Of a stretch of 64,000 bases of DNA, positions 24,391 through 38,800 are shown one piece after another (the stretch's first letter is position 1; the number at the start of each line of letters is the position of its first letter). This DNA is from Enoplolaimus lenunculus. Its lineage: Eukaryota; Nematoda; Enoplea; Enoplida; Thoracostomopsidae. Below the pieces are notes generated by a model. That model saw only the letters and a list, made by a program, of their open reading frames with translations, was not told the origin of the DNA and made no database searches. The position numbers and the translations under genes are program-made. The stretch lies in contig JASANG010000245.1 in the NCBI GenBank assembly GCA_030248215.1, positions 310,001 through 374,000 on the forward strand, read 5' to 3'.

Positions 24391-24560
24391 CATGTAGCCC
24401 GTTCACCTTGCCGAGGAGGCGGGGCTGTAAATTTTTCAAGAGGGGCAGACAAGGGTTTTCAATGACTTACAAGCAAGGTTGAAAATTTTCTAAAGATGGC
24501 CAAACGGCTTCCAGGGGCGCTGGACCTTCTGGTCTCCCTTTTGCTATTGGATTGTCTAAG
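24391..24560. repeat. Dispersed repeat (CTCACCTTGC family)
   Basis: Contains GTAGCCCGTTCACCTTGCCG, then GGGGCTGTAAATTTTTC and ACAAGGGTTTTC. Related copies lie at 26460-26560 and 30296-30785. Ends and class are not determined. Confidence 0.45.
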
Positions 24561-24822
24561 TTACGTCAAAATTAGAAAATTTTAAAAGTACGATTAAGGT
24601 ATAGAAGTGTATATACAAGCACCATGTTAAAATTAGGTATACATGTCAACGCTATAGTGTGTTGCAAACTATGATATAAAGCTAAAAGGAAGAATAGCTA
24701 ATAGTAAAATAGAAAATTGGCCTTCTACTTGAATTCCGGCGGTCTAAATTGCAACGGGGAAAGCTTTAAACCGGATAACGGGGCCGTTCGTGTATAATTT
24801 TCGGTTTACTGACAGTTTGTAA

Positions 24823-25044
24823 GGCGCATGTTACTTTAAAGGCCGTCCCGGTTTCTGGTAGATCTGTAAAAAAGTAGGCTTACATTCTAGACAACATTTT
24901 TTGCTTAGACTTAGGCTTATGGCTTAGGAATACGCTTTTGCCACGCTTTTGGCTTAGGAATACGTTTTTGCAACGCTTAGACTTAGGCTTACGGCTTAGG
25001 AATACGCTTAATCTACTGTTACGACCCTAAAAGTAACATTAGCC
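24823..25044. mobile_element. GGCC-tipped MITE (family II)
   Basis: Left end GGCGCATGTTACTTTAAAGG, right end CCTAAAAGTAACATTAGCC. The core has TTAGGC-type hexamers with two repeats of a GGAATACGCTTTTGCCACGC-like spacer. Confidence 0.72.
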
Positions 25045-25977
25045 GTCAGAACAGGAACCAGATGGATAACCTAAATGGGCCATTAATATTATGCATCAGG
25101 CAAAAAACCTCTTTCAGCACAGCCTTGGCTTATAAAATTTGAAGTATTAATAAGCGGTAACATATTTTGACAGCTGAGCAACACCTGTGTTCTGTGCGGT
25201 TCATTGCTGTCTTATTTTGTTGGCCAGTTCTGCTAAAATATTAATTTCAAAATTAGCCAAGTCATTACATTAATTTAATCAGGTATCACCAGAAGTTTGA
25301 CATTGATAAAATACCTGCATACAGGTGCGACGTAGTCACAGAGGGTGCGGCCGAGGCCGGCTCGCCATCTGAATTTAAAAACCGAAATTAAAAACGTTAA
25401 TGCTAACATTGCGTTTGAGTTTTCAATTGTACAACTGCCATGTGCATCCCACGCTTCTCTGTACATTGTGATGTGTACGTATGACGTGTTGAAAAATAAA
25501 CAAACACGTCAATACAGTCAAACAACCAATGATAGATCTGCAACACATGATCTGTAGCAGTCTCAACAAATAGGATTGCGGCACGTATGCGGTCACTTGA
25601 AACCACCATTGAGAATACTGCAACACTAAATCAAGCAGCAACCAATAATCGTTATCTTCTAGAATGATCCGTGAGGGCTATAAAAGTCCTGTAAAAACTT
25701 TGACATTAGTTAGTTTTTCGTTTTTCGTTTATTCGCAATTGTTGCTTTACCATCCTCGTTTGTTTCAATAAAATCCTTGTTTCATTCAACTGTTCGTTTA
25801 GTTCCGGTTTACGACTTACACAATCGCGAGTTTGGCAGCTCCGGTTCCGCTTCTGCGATCCGGCTGGCGTAGAAAATATAAATTTTTGACAGAAAATATT
25901 CGACGTCAGTAAAGGATGGTCATGCTATAAATCAATTTACGGATTTTACGCCAAACGGCACTGATACCGAACGATTG

Positions 25978-26173
25978 GGCCATTTGAGCCTTTGTAAAGA
26001 ACACGTGCGGAACAGTGTTATAAGCATATTCCTAAGCCTAAGCCTAAACCTAAGTGTAAGAATGAGCATATTCCTAAGCCTAAGCCAAGCAAAAAAATTA
26101 GTCTCAAGCTTAAGTTTACTCTATTGCAGTCGCGCGGAAAATAACGTTCCGCCCGTAATTTTTTGCATGGACC
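25978..26173. mobile_element. GGCC-tipped MITE (family I)
   Basis: Left end GGCCATTTGAGCC followed by TTTGTAAAGAACACGTGCGG, i.e. the usual tip with a short insertion. Right end CGTTCCGCCCGTAATTTTTT then GCATGGACC. Core of CCTAAGCCTAAACC hexamers. Confidence 0.65.
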
Positions 26174-26459
26174 ACAATTTGTTACAAAGTTACACCAGTG
26201 ATTTTTGAAATCAGTATTGAATTTGTGTTATTCCGACCATATTTTCGTTTATGAAAACACAATGGCACACTGTACGTTGAAAACTTATGAGTTCAGATTG
26301 GCCACAAAAATATTTGCTATTAGCAACCCTTGGCTAGGAATATTATAATAGAACTTCTACCTTTTACGTATAAGCGTACAATATTTTAGCACAGATATGT
26401 ATAACAAAATGTTAAATTCAAATTAAGCATAGGAAACCGCTGCTTTTGAACTCAGAACG

Positions 26460-26560
26460 GTAGCCAGCTCACCTTGCTAGAGGGGCTAAAAATTTTCAGG
26501 GGAAGCATACATAAAAGCCCCTCCTGGCCGCCTCTACCTACGGTCCACTTGAACACCTAC
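26460..26560. repeat. Dispersed repeat (CTCACCTTGC family)
   Basis: AGCCAGCTCACCTTGCTAGA followed by GGGGCTAAAAATTTTCAGGG. This copy shows the uninterrupted sequence at the point where the copy near 30317 has received an insertion. Confidence 0.45.
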
Positions 26561-26838
26561 AACGTAAAGTTGGCTTAAGATTACTTATGTGGGCTTAAAC
26601 TAAGGTTTAGGATTAGTCTTAGGCTTGTAATGAAGTAAAATATGGACAACTGCCGAAAGTGCTAGAATGTTTTTGAAATTTGTGTGGGGGTACATGTAAA
26701 CGCAAAACGCAAGTTGGGTGGAATAAAATATTCAAGTTTCAAAAACTTTCAAGTTACATATTCACTGAACTCATTGCGAAATACATTCTGCGCAAGAAAA
26801 GCCAAGTTGAAATATACGTGTTTTTGGGTGTTAAAAGT

Positions 26839-29800
26839 ATGATAAATGCTCTGTTTGTTATAGTAGGTTTGCGGTCGTGTTATACATCTAAATCAATTGA
26901 ATTGAACGAAATAGCTTTGCCTGAGTTTCCTGAAGTAAGACGATTAAAACAATTTCATTTAATTTATATTCCAATGATAATTTTTAAAAATATTTTTTCT
27001 TCCAATCGAAGCGGTTGAAAGACGAGTATCAAAGGTTTAAATTGATAAATCAATTAACACCCCCCCCCCACACGCAAGTGGTGCAACAGTTGAATTGATA
27101 CCATGAGGGGCGGAGTTTCATTGATACTACCGAATTGAGGTTAGCCTTTTATTTTTAACAGTTGTCGCTTCAGCTCGTTAAAGTTTAGGTTGTTCTTGGT
27201 CTAATCAATATTAGTTGATAGTTCGGGCAAAAGCTGCTATGATAGTTTACCGGTTAGGGGACTATTATGCTACAATTAGGCGATGGGAGGGTATTCGTCA
27301 GAATGGACCGTTTTGAGGACGTTATGTACAGAGGACGGATTTTGGTCAGAGAAAGCAAAGTTTTTAAGACTCTTTCAAGATAGCGATGCTTCCAAAAAGG
27401 TTCCTTGAAATCCTGGGCCAACGTAAAGAACGTGGGAGGAATAGTATTATAAGCTTATTCCTAAGCCTAAGCCTAAGTGTAAGCCTAAGTGTAAGAATGA
27501 GTTTTTTCCTAAGCCTACGCCAAAGCCTAAGCCTAATCCAAGCAAGAAAATTTAGTCTAAAGGTTAAGCTTACTCTTTTCGAGGCTCACAGTAAAACGTT
27601 CCGCGCCTGATCTTTACATGGGCCAAATCCTTCAACACCTCGTACAACTCCTAGCAAAAGCTTCGTGGGGTTTCTGGCAGTTAGTAACAACCGGTATGAG
27701 TTATATAAATACAGCTTTACATGTCTACGAATTCAAATTTGCTATGAACAATATTTTCGTGTCATACCGTTCCGGTTCCACAGTGAAAATTTCTCATTAG
27801 CTCTGTTAAACATTTTGAGTCTTTCTCTTTCAAGGAGGAAAAAAGTTAATTGATATCTTAGGTGAAAACTAACATCAAACGCAACTTTGCTACTGACACC
27901 ATTTGTCATTCACAGTAGAGTCAACGATTTAGCTAAAACCTAGGCTCGTATTCTCAAATGTGTGTAGCAGCTATCATCAGTTAGCGATAAGTTTTCAATC
28001 TGACGAACATCTGCAATTGCAGATCTGCAAAATTGGTACAGTAGTCGGGCAAATCAAACGCGAATAATGTGCTGAATTTTGAACCTCACCATGCGCTGGT
28101 TCGAAAGTTACAAGACGTATCACCAACTGGCGATAGGCCTTACAAACATTTGAGAATATGAACCCTAACTTAAGGCTGGGCCTTAGTCCAAGTGTAGGTT
28201 ATGCCAAAATTTGTATAAACTTTGAAAACTGTATAGGTACAAGTATACAAGGCCCATCTGATCAATGCGCTTGAAATTTTTAGTGTTTCAATGGAGGAAG
28301 ACTATCCGTGTTGAGCGCTGAGACCAAATGTAATTGTCGAAGTGGTTACACTGCGCCTCGTTGTTATTTTCAAACGACCGATAATCCTTGTTTAGGACAT
28401 AAATGTCAGTCGGGTTCAACGTGTATACCAGACGGTCAAAAATTTCGATACACTTGTTCTTGTGGTCACAACAAAATAGGATTTTTGTAAGCTTACAAGC
28501 TGAATTCTAAGATACTGTAATACGAATATATAGCGAAGCCAGTGTCCAATAAAAGGTTCGTATGATACTTACATTGGCCAATGTAAAGAACAGGGGCGAA
28601 ACAGTATTATAAGCATATTCCTATTAAGCCTAAGCCTAAGCCTAAAACGTAAGAATGAGCAAATTGCTTTGCAAGCCTAAGCGTAACAATGTGCATATCC
28701 CAAAGCCTATGCCCTGCGCCTAAGCCAAGCAAAAAAAAATAGTATAAAGCCTAAGCTTACTCTCTTGCAGACACGCAAAAATCGTTCCGCCCCTGATCTT
28801 TAAATCGGTCCCTATATCAGACAAAACCCCAGTTTGGGCTGAATATATACATTATTAAGGTCTTCACAAGATTATACGCTACTTTTTGAGAATCTTTGAA
28901 GTTTCAATTTTAATTGCCGTCAGTACATCGCGTCATCCATGTATCATTTCAAATTTAATACTGAACCACCGATAATAACTCATCAGCGAACTAAAGCCAT
29001 CTTTTGAAAATTTCATCAGTAAAGACGGCACTATTTTGTATGCAGGCACAACATTAATCCCTTCTCACATTGAGTTGCCTATAGGCAACTCAGCGCAGTG
29101 TATATACGTTAAATAGTATATATCGCACCGTGTTTAACAATTGCAACACGTATATACAGCACTAAATCACCACAAGACGTGAGAGCCCCATCGGGCTCGA
29201 GCGTTAAGCTCCTATAGCTGAGTGGTGATGGTATACGCCTCCCACTCCAGTCACTGGAGTTCGAATCCTACCATAAAAGTAGGTCTTAAGGGAAATAGAA
29301 AATATTCATGTGAGAAAGGGTTAAACATCCCGTTTACAAAAACAAGCAGCTTTTCGCGTGTTTTTATAATCATTTGTTCAAAACGGCTTCCACAGGCTGA
29401 AATTTCTGTGATTTGAAACGACGCTCAGCTACCGTTTCGCACTGAACGGTTCCATAATGTCTTTTATACACTGCAAGAAATGGTGAGTCAAATTGACTCG
29501 CTCCGAAATTGGATTTGCCGGACTACACAAATTGAGTCAAAACGCGACTCCATCGGAGTCCCATTCGACTCACTGAGCCGCAGTTTGGACTGTGGCAGAG
29601 TCGAATTTTGACTCAGTTTGTGAAATCAGGAAAATCCTATTTCGCACAGAGTCAATTTGACTCACCATTTTTTGCAGTGTGCGCTAAAACACAATTCGTG
29701 TTTTTATCAGATATGTCAGCTGATGCCGTAAACTGCTATAGCGTGAAGAATTTGCGGAACGACAATTAAACCATTTTGTTTAGTGTCCTTTGAAATTTCC

Positions 29801-32800
29801 GGGGTGGGGGGCGTCAAAGGGCGCAGGCCCCTTGAGTACACAAGTCGATATCTGTCTTGTTAAATTTACGGTTGTAGGGTGAAAAAGTATCCCACCGCTT
29901 TTCAGTTGTGAGGGTATGCTGAACGAGGACGTTTGAGACCATTCCAACGGATGCCAATGTATTAAGATCCCAAGTTGAAAATTGATTACAGTTTCAACCG
30001 TATGATTTATAGCTGCGATTCTGACGTTAGTGCAACGCAGTGTCACAATTATTGTCAAAATGGCGGTGTTCCTAGTTTGAATTCCGAAAATAAATGTCAG
30101 TGCGATTGCAGGAAATGGACCAGTGGTGAGAAATGTCAAGTTAGTTTTGAGTTATGGTATATTTCGTTCTGTCTTAATGAATAGACATATTAATATAATT
30201 ACCAATTTGAATAAATTAAACTTTAAATTATTATACTGTAATATTTGACGTTTAGAAGCAAATAGAACATTTCAGCTAATACCGCTATACAAGCATGTAG
30301 CCAGCTCACCTTGCTAGTCTATAAAAGCTTAAACTAGCTTGATTTAAGCTTAAAGTAATCCAGCGGTATTAAACTAACCTTCTAGATTAACTATGGGTAG
30401 ATTAGCGCTTAAACTCGTTTACATATTTTCAGTTTAAACTAAACTTAAGGAACTCTTAGATGCACATAATTTCTGGCCAGCACTTGCTACTTAAACTAAA
30501 AATACGTTTAGTTAAACTCGTGTTAAACTTAAAATCATATTAGTTTAAGTAAAACTTAAAATTCTAGTTTAGTTAGCACGTCAAGCCATTTAAGTTTAAC
30601 TAAATCTTATATTCAAGTTTAGTTAAGCTTTACTTTTAATTTAAGTTTTTAGAGAGTAGAGGGTGCTGGAAAATTTTTTAGCAGGGTCATACAAGGGTTT
30701 GCGTTGATTTACAAACAAGTTTGAAACTTTTCTATGGGGCTAAAATATTTCCACTGCGGGTTCATCTCCTCGCCATTGGTTTGGGCCCACTAATGGCTAT
30801 GATGCCGCTATATGTAGAAATTTATGCGCCTTTGAATGGCGTTTTTAGTTATTTGTGGCTAAAAGGATTTGCTGCAAAATCATTATAAGAATATACGTTT
30901 TAGTATTAACTAAAGACTCGTCATTGCCTAACAAATGAATTGAACAAGAGTATATACAGCATTGCCACAAACCAAAAACAGTCCAAAACAAACACCACAC
31001 CCCCCGAGTCAAATTCGACTCCGCCACAGTCAAACGTGCGACCCTGTGAATCGAATGTGACTCTGGTAGAGTCGAGTTTTGACTCTATTTGCGTAGTCCC
31101 GAAAAGCCTATTTCGGAGAGAGTCAATTTGACTCACCATTTTTTGCAGTGTAACCGCATATTTCATAGCGGTTTATTGTATGTGTACACAGGTTCGAAAT
31201 GAATCGCTAAACTGTTAGTGTCGCGAAACGCTATTTACACAACCGAGAACAGTTTTACCGGTTTATAAACCAATATGGACGCTTAAACACATAATTCGAC
31301 TAGTTCTTTTTGACACGATTTCTGTACAGTTTTTGGATTAAACGCGTGATTCATTAATATGACCAGGGTGAAGCCGGAGGCGAAAAAACCGGTACCGGAG
31401 CCGGAGGTCAACAAAATTTGCTAGAGCTGAAGCCGGATGTGAAGCGAAATTTACGCTGTTGAAATAATGTTTAATTTTTAAATTTTAGCAAATATTTGTA
31501 GTGTGTCGTTAAATCGTTTGGTTTTACGTTTATTTTGAAGAAATCCAGTCAATTCTTTGCTCGTAAAACAATGAAAAATTTTACTTCTGAAACTGGCGGA
31601 ACATCCGGTTCGCCGGAACTGTAGGTCAACTTTCTGCCGGAACCGGAGACAGACCTCCGGTTGTACGCTGATTATGACGGTTCCAGATAAAAAGCCCATG
31701 TTTGGATTCTTGTGTTTTTGGAACGTGTAAAGAAATCAAGCGATCAGCTCATTGTACCTGTTTCGAAAATTATTCCGGACAAAAATGCAATCGTTACACG
31801 CCGACAGGTAATAATTATCGGGTTTCCGAACCTGTACCACTGGTCAAAGTTCACAGAAAAAGTTTGCCAGTAAAATTAGAAACTAGCAAAACATCATTTT
31901 GGTACCATCTGTAGGGCATAAGCAGTATTACAATTGTTTATTTCAGTTAAGGGCCAATGGAAAGAACAGGGGCGGAAAAGTGTTATAAGCATATTCCTTA
32001 AAGCTTAAGCCTAAGCCGAAACCTAAGCCTAAACGTAAGGATGAGTTTATTCCTAAGCCTAAGCCTAAGCCTAAGCCAAGCAAAAAATTTGCCGAAAGCT
32101 GAAACTTACTCTTTTCTAGTCCCACAGAAAATGTTCCGCCCCTTATCTTTACTTGAGCCCAACTATGGGATAGTGTCCGAAATTATATTAAAAAACGCAA
32201 AATTATCCTTAGCCAATGAGTGTGTTTGTAAGGCATCATACAGCATTGTGGTACAGCGTCTGAGGTACACGAAAACCTGTGTGTACAATGATTACTGCAT
32301 GTTTTCCGATTATGCCCCCTGAAACTTTCAGTATATACCTATGGAAATCAACTAGAACGGTGTCCAAAATTACGTAAAGATAAGGGGCGAAACGTTTTTG
32401 TGTGGGACTAGAAAACAGTAAGTTTCAGCTTAAGACTAATTTTTTTGCTTGGCATAAGGCTTAGGCTTGTGAATATGCTCATTCATACGCTTAGACTCAC
32501 TAGCGGATCCAGAGTGGGGGACGGGGGCCTATGCCCCCCGTCAGAAATGGTTTTGTGTTAAAATGGTAATGCCCCTACACTCAAAATTCAATTTCTGAAA
32601 TAGCAGAATTAAACTCTGTTATTTCAGACATTAAAGTTTGGAACTTTGCTCATGACTTTGATATACCTTACATTCTGATTTGAATTTATGGGTCTGACAC
32701 ATACCTAAAACGGTGTATTATGATTGGCTACGAAAATTGCGTTTGGGCTCTCGCTCGGTGGTTCACTTGTGCGTTTATCATTACAGTGAAAAAGATAATA

Positions 32801-35800
32801 AACGAATGGTATATAATTTGCAGAAAGTTCCGTTTTGATAAGGTTTCAGGAACTTTATAATCATTTTGAAGTGATCAGAGGAGGCCTCGATTGACGGGTT
32901 TGGGTCCTTCAGGTGTTCCAGCAACGAAGTGGGAGACGTCGTGGTTTTCAGCGACGGACTCGAAGAGGTTTTATGTTTTTAACGGCGGGTCAGGGAACCC
33001 TCGGGGTTCTCAACGGCGGCCTTTTGTAATTAAAATCGACACAGCAATTTGTTAATATTTAAATAGGGCACAGTGATAACCCGTGCGCGACGATGAACTG
33101 CAATAATGGGTCGTGTATTGTTCTACCCGCAATTCCTGGCTCGAAGACTCGAGCAACTGCCCGATGCCTTTGTCCGCCTGGAATTGGTGGAAACCACTGC
33201 GATAAAGTGCCAACGAGCTTTGAAACCATACAAGATTGTCAGTCGATTAACTGGAACAAATTTTCAAATTCACAAATTAACTGCAGTAAACACGGCAGTT
33301 GCCAGCCACAGAACGAGTCGTTTGTGTGCGAGTGAGTTGAGTTGAAAGGTTTGATGGAGTGTCGTGTTCAGCCTAACGCATCCTCTCATGTGGATGGCTC
33401 GTAGGCTCATGGGAACCTCAATTGGATGGGCCGCAGGCTCATGGACCTCTGACGAAATTTTAAAATATGTAAACTTTTTTGCGTCAAACTTTGAATTTGT
33501 CTGAATTAATTTCGTCTTTCGCTTGCTTTGCGTGCTAAATTTTGTTTACCCTGTTCAAGTCAGTATTGTAGTGACCCGAATAAGAGGGGGGACTGATATT
33601 TATTTGGCTGGCATCTCCACAGGATACCCCTCTGTTATTCAGTTAGGACTGTTAATTATTTTTAATAAGCTCTCCGCCGCCCTTCGTTACAGATATATGC
33701 GGTATGACAGCTATCCACTGAACTAAACGTTTATTTGTCTTGTACCAAAAACTTAAGCAATAATGCAAGGTTATACTTAGGAGTGTACTCCCAAAACTTA
33801 GGTGTGCTTTAAAGTTTCGAAATCAATTTTGTTTAGTCCTGGAGTCATATTTCCACTACATTTACGGGATAACTGACATTTATGGACTCTAATTAGAGTT
33901 TAGGGACTCTATCCACTTACGGACTCTCATTAGGGATACGGACTTCTATTGATTGGGACTCAGAATGGTTACCCCCTTCGTATTACCCGTCCTCTTATTC
34001 GGGTCACTAAAGTACAAAGTTTCAATACATTTTATGTAAATATATAAGAGTCTGTCTTTCCATAGTGCGGAAAATACCATTTTGTGTTGAGATTGAATAT
34101 ATTTTTAGTACATGATTTTAAAAATGTGATTGGCTTTTTGTTCGCTGCGCTCGCAACGTTTTTCACTATTACCTTCTGGTATATCTGTAAATCTCAGTAA
34201 CACCTCTTCCAAATCCGTAATTTCGCTCCACTCGTAAATTTTCGAACGATTTTTAGAAAAATTGTCACAAATATCAGAAAAACTTTTCAGATACGCCACA
34301 GAAAATACTTGTCTGAATAGGAATTCAGAAATACCTTTTTGGGTGTGTTCTGTATATTTTCAGATGCTATTCTGGATGGAAAGGAAAATATTGTCAAATG
34401 GTCGACGACTGTTTTACTGTACGAAATGATCAAACGGTTCCAGTGTGCCAACACAACACATATTGTGAAACAATCAATGATATGGTTCAGTGTCATTGTG
34501 GATTTGCCTACAAAGGTACAAACAATTTTTACGGAAACCGTTGCGTTTTCGTTGCAGATATACTGCAATTGTTTGAAACGAAATAAAAATGATGAAATTC
34601 AACAGAAAATTTAAAAAATTTCAATGCATCCGCTATTTTTTCTTCGAAAATCTTTGAAAAACCCGGCGAATATATGCACACGTCAATTGGTGTTGGCAGA
34701 CAAATTAAACATTTTTGTGAACTCTTATATGCTTCAATATCCGTTTTCCGTTTCCGTTATTTTTACTATTCGTTTGCACTCTGGTTTATAATTATTACAA
34801 TACACTACAAAGTCTAATGGGTAGCGCGCTTGACTCGCAAGCGGGAGGTTCTAGGTTCCCGGCGTGGCCATATCTTTCGGAGAAATCTAGGGGGGAAATC
34901 AAAAATATTCGCAGTATATTTTGGAGAAAAGGGTTCGTCCCGACCGTGCAGTTCAGACACCGAAATATATTCCACGGGACTACACAAACTGCGTCAAATT
35001 CAAGTCTTGCAGAGTCAAACGTCAACTCAGTGACTCGAATTCGATTCTGGCGGAGTCAAATCTGACTCAATTTGTGCAGGCTCATAGAGTTTATTTCGAA
35101 GGAAGTCAATTTGACTCACCATTTTCTACAGTGTGCTCTGGAATTTAACTTTACTAAACCTATACAAATAGCATGCGCACGAAGCAATTGTGCCTAAATC
35201 AAGATTATTGAAAGTATAAAAAATACTGAAGTGAATTTTGACTGCAAAAAAATCATAATAACTTAATGATCGAACTGATAGCGGAACAGAAGAATGTCAC
35301 ATAAAACATACAAGACAGCAAATATTTAAAGGCAAATATTGTGAAGAAATACGATACAACGAATGTGTCAACAATACATGCAGTTTTAATGGTGTCTGCA
35401 AACCTTGCCAAACTGATAAATCAGAAGATAAGTGGCTGATCAATGATAAGGCATGCAATTCGCTAACAACTTTTTGGTTAGTACGACAATTTCAAATGTG
35501 TTAATACTGCTGCAATATTAATGTGGTCATTTTGTATGATTAATGCTGACATATCAATAGATTTGGTCGATACAGCACTGCTTTACACTGCAAAAAATGG
35601 TGAGTCAAATTGGCTCTCTTCGAAATAGGCTTTTCGTGACTAGACAAATTGGGTCAAATTTCGAGTCCGCCCGGGTCAAATTCGATTCACTCAGTCGTAC
35701 GTTTGACTCGGTCGGAGTCAATTTTGACTCAATTTGTGTAGTCTCGAAAAGCCTATTTCGATGAGAGTCGATTTGACTCACCATTTTTTTTGCAATGTAG

Positions 35801-38800
35801 CCATCGCAGATGTCACTGACTAAATCAGGTGGTGCAACCGGGGTTGAAAAAAACCGAAACCGGAGATTAATCCACTTAGGGTAGCGCTGAATACGATATC
35901 ACAAGGTGAGCAATACATGTACGATAACGCACGGTGACGTGTGGTGACGAACGTCATCAAAAGTATATCACCACCCTTCAGCCGGAGGTGAAGCGAAAAG
36001 CAATGTAGAGTTTGATAATTTTAACAAATATCTTTAATTTGTTGTAAATTTTTTTTGCAAAACAATGAAAAATTTCACTACCGAAATTGCTCCATCGGAA
36101 ATTCTACCGGAATCATAGCCAAAGACAGACCTGCGGCTGCACCTTTCCAGACTAGCAATTCGTATTTATAGTGCTTTTAAAACAGCGTATATATACTACG
36201 CGAAGAACAGATCCTGAGCAGTCCGAGCCTTAACAACTACAATCTATATATAGCAGGCCATTCTGTTATACAGGCCAATTACTAATTGGTCTAGGCCAAT
36301 CTACTATTTTGCGTAATAGCAGTTTCGCGTACACTAAACTGCTATTGAACTTATAGACAAATCAGGTTTGATTATTTGCTACAGAGCCAATACCGATAAC
36401 CGCAATCAGCGTTTGTTTTACATCACTGTTATTTTGCTATATTTTACAGTCGCTATTTGGCCTAGGCTAATCTACTATTTGCTCAGGTTAACAGATTGGC
36501 CTAGGCCAATTGGTAATTTGTCTGAATAGCAGATTAGCCTACGACGTATATATTTTTATTCAGGTGCGATTGTGATCTGGGATATACAGGCAAACGCTGT
36601 GAAACTGCCGTTATGATTTGTTCCCAAATTAGCCACTTGTGCAAGAATGGTGCCAGCTGTCAAGAATTTGATAACGGTACTCTTAAGTAAGTGAAATCAG
36701 ACACATATTTGTCAGTTGTCTTCAACTGCGCATTCGAATCAGCACTGTTTGTTTGTATATAACTTTGTTTGAATACTGGGCCCATGTAAAGATCAGGAGC
36801 GGAACGTTTTTTGTTCGACTGACTCCGTGTAATGTTTGAATATTTGGTTGCAACACGAGGTAAAAAATACCGGAACCGGAGTTGGATTTTAACTAAACTT
36901 GCCGGAGCCAGTTCCGGAAGTGAGAAGCGAGAATATTTCAAGTTGTTAAACGATGTTTAATTTGTTAATTTAGCAAATATCTGTAATGTACTGTTATATC
37001 GCGTTAATTAATACGCTTATTCTTTTAACAAAATCTCGGTAATTTTGACCTAAAAATTGTGACAAAAGTAAAACCGAAACGCGGCAAACGGATAAATTTG
37101 CTTAAAATATACAAAATTTCACTAGCGAAATTGCCAGAATCTCCGGCAAAAATTCTATCGGAATCAAAGCCGGAGACGGACCTCTGGCTGTACCGTGGTG
37201 TTAATATCATGTACGAATGGAATAAGTGAAAAAATTTCAATTACTATCTTTGAACACAACTTGTATTGTGTTTTACCTTCGGTTCCAGTCTTGGCTCAGG
37301 CACCTTTTGGTGACTTCCGGCTTCGGCTGTTATTCACTTCCGGTTGCACTCTGATTGCAACCATACTTTGACCAGTGTTTGTGGCATTTCTGGTTTAAAA
37401 TGTGCCAAGTTGTAAATTAGTATCTGAGATGCCTTGTCTTCTTGATTTTTAATAGTTTCAGATGCCTATGTGCAGCTGGTTACAGCGGCGAACAGTGCGA
37501 ACAACGTCATGATACATGTTTAGCATTAAATCCATGTTTCAATGATGCATTATGCACAAATATTCCTGATTCGCCAGGATATAACTGTACGTGTCGTCCG
37601 AACAATTACGGAACACAATGTTCGTTTTCGTATAAGACAGGTGAGGTCAAATCGGAATTGAATCTGTTTGGTTTTTAAATAGGAAAAATATCAGTTGCAT
37701 TCATAGAGCGAAGCTTTCGCAAACCGAGATGGATTCGGAAATTTATGGCAAGCATCCATGACATGCTGGACAGCGATTTTACTGCGTTAAAAATTAACAC
37801 TTTTCATCTCTATCTTAAAGTTCAAACATTTTCGTACACTACAATATATAGTGTGCAAAATTTTCTGTCTCCGAATTAGGCTCTACGGGACTACGCAAAC
37901 TGAGTCAAATTCGACTCTGCCAGAGTCAAACGTGCGACTCAGTGAGTCGAATTTCCCTCTGACGGCGTCGAATTTGACTTAGTTTGCGTAGTTCCGTAGA
38001 GCCTATTTCAGAGAGAGTCAGTAAGACTCTCACCATGTTTTGCAGTGTATGTACCGATCCACCACTTCAAGTTCGGTTCAATTTTTGCTGGTAAGTTGTG
38101 TCGCTCAGTGAGTGCGGTTAATTTGTCGCAATGCGTGAATTATACCACAAAACCATATTCCAGACAACAGGGTGCAACCGGAGTTGAAAAACACCGGAGT
38201 TGGAGCTCAACAGAACTTGCCGGAGATGAAGGTGAAACCGGAGGCAAGGCGAAATCACTAAATTAGGTAAAGGTGAAATGTATTTTTCGCAAATATCTGT
38301 AAATGTGTTGTTAAATTGTCTGGTTTTTACGCTTATTTTTTACGAAATCTCAGCAATGCTTTCCTCAAAATTGCACCTAAAATTAAAATGAAACGCGCCA
38401 AACCGATCAATTTTGTGAAACTATGCAAAATGTCAGTACCGAAATTGCCGGAACCTCAAGCAAAAATCTACCGAAACCGGAGGTCTATTTTCTGCCGCAG
38501 CCGGTGGCAGAGCTCCTGTTGAACCCTGTCAGACAACGGTCCATAAATTTAACATTGAAATTAGCTAATCTGTCATCTGCAACGTAAAACTTCGTTAAGT
38601 AGACCTCTAACCCCAGTGGTTTTCATCTCAAATGCACCGTGGCGACCAACGCTCGCTGGCAATAGGTAACTGTTAATTCGAGAGCAAATGCGCTACGCTA
38701 AACCAATAACACGTGATCCATTATTGTCCATGTTTTAGATGCAATAACTTTTAATGGATAGCATTATAGCTTCCTTGTTAGAGGTTTTGGCCAATGTCAC

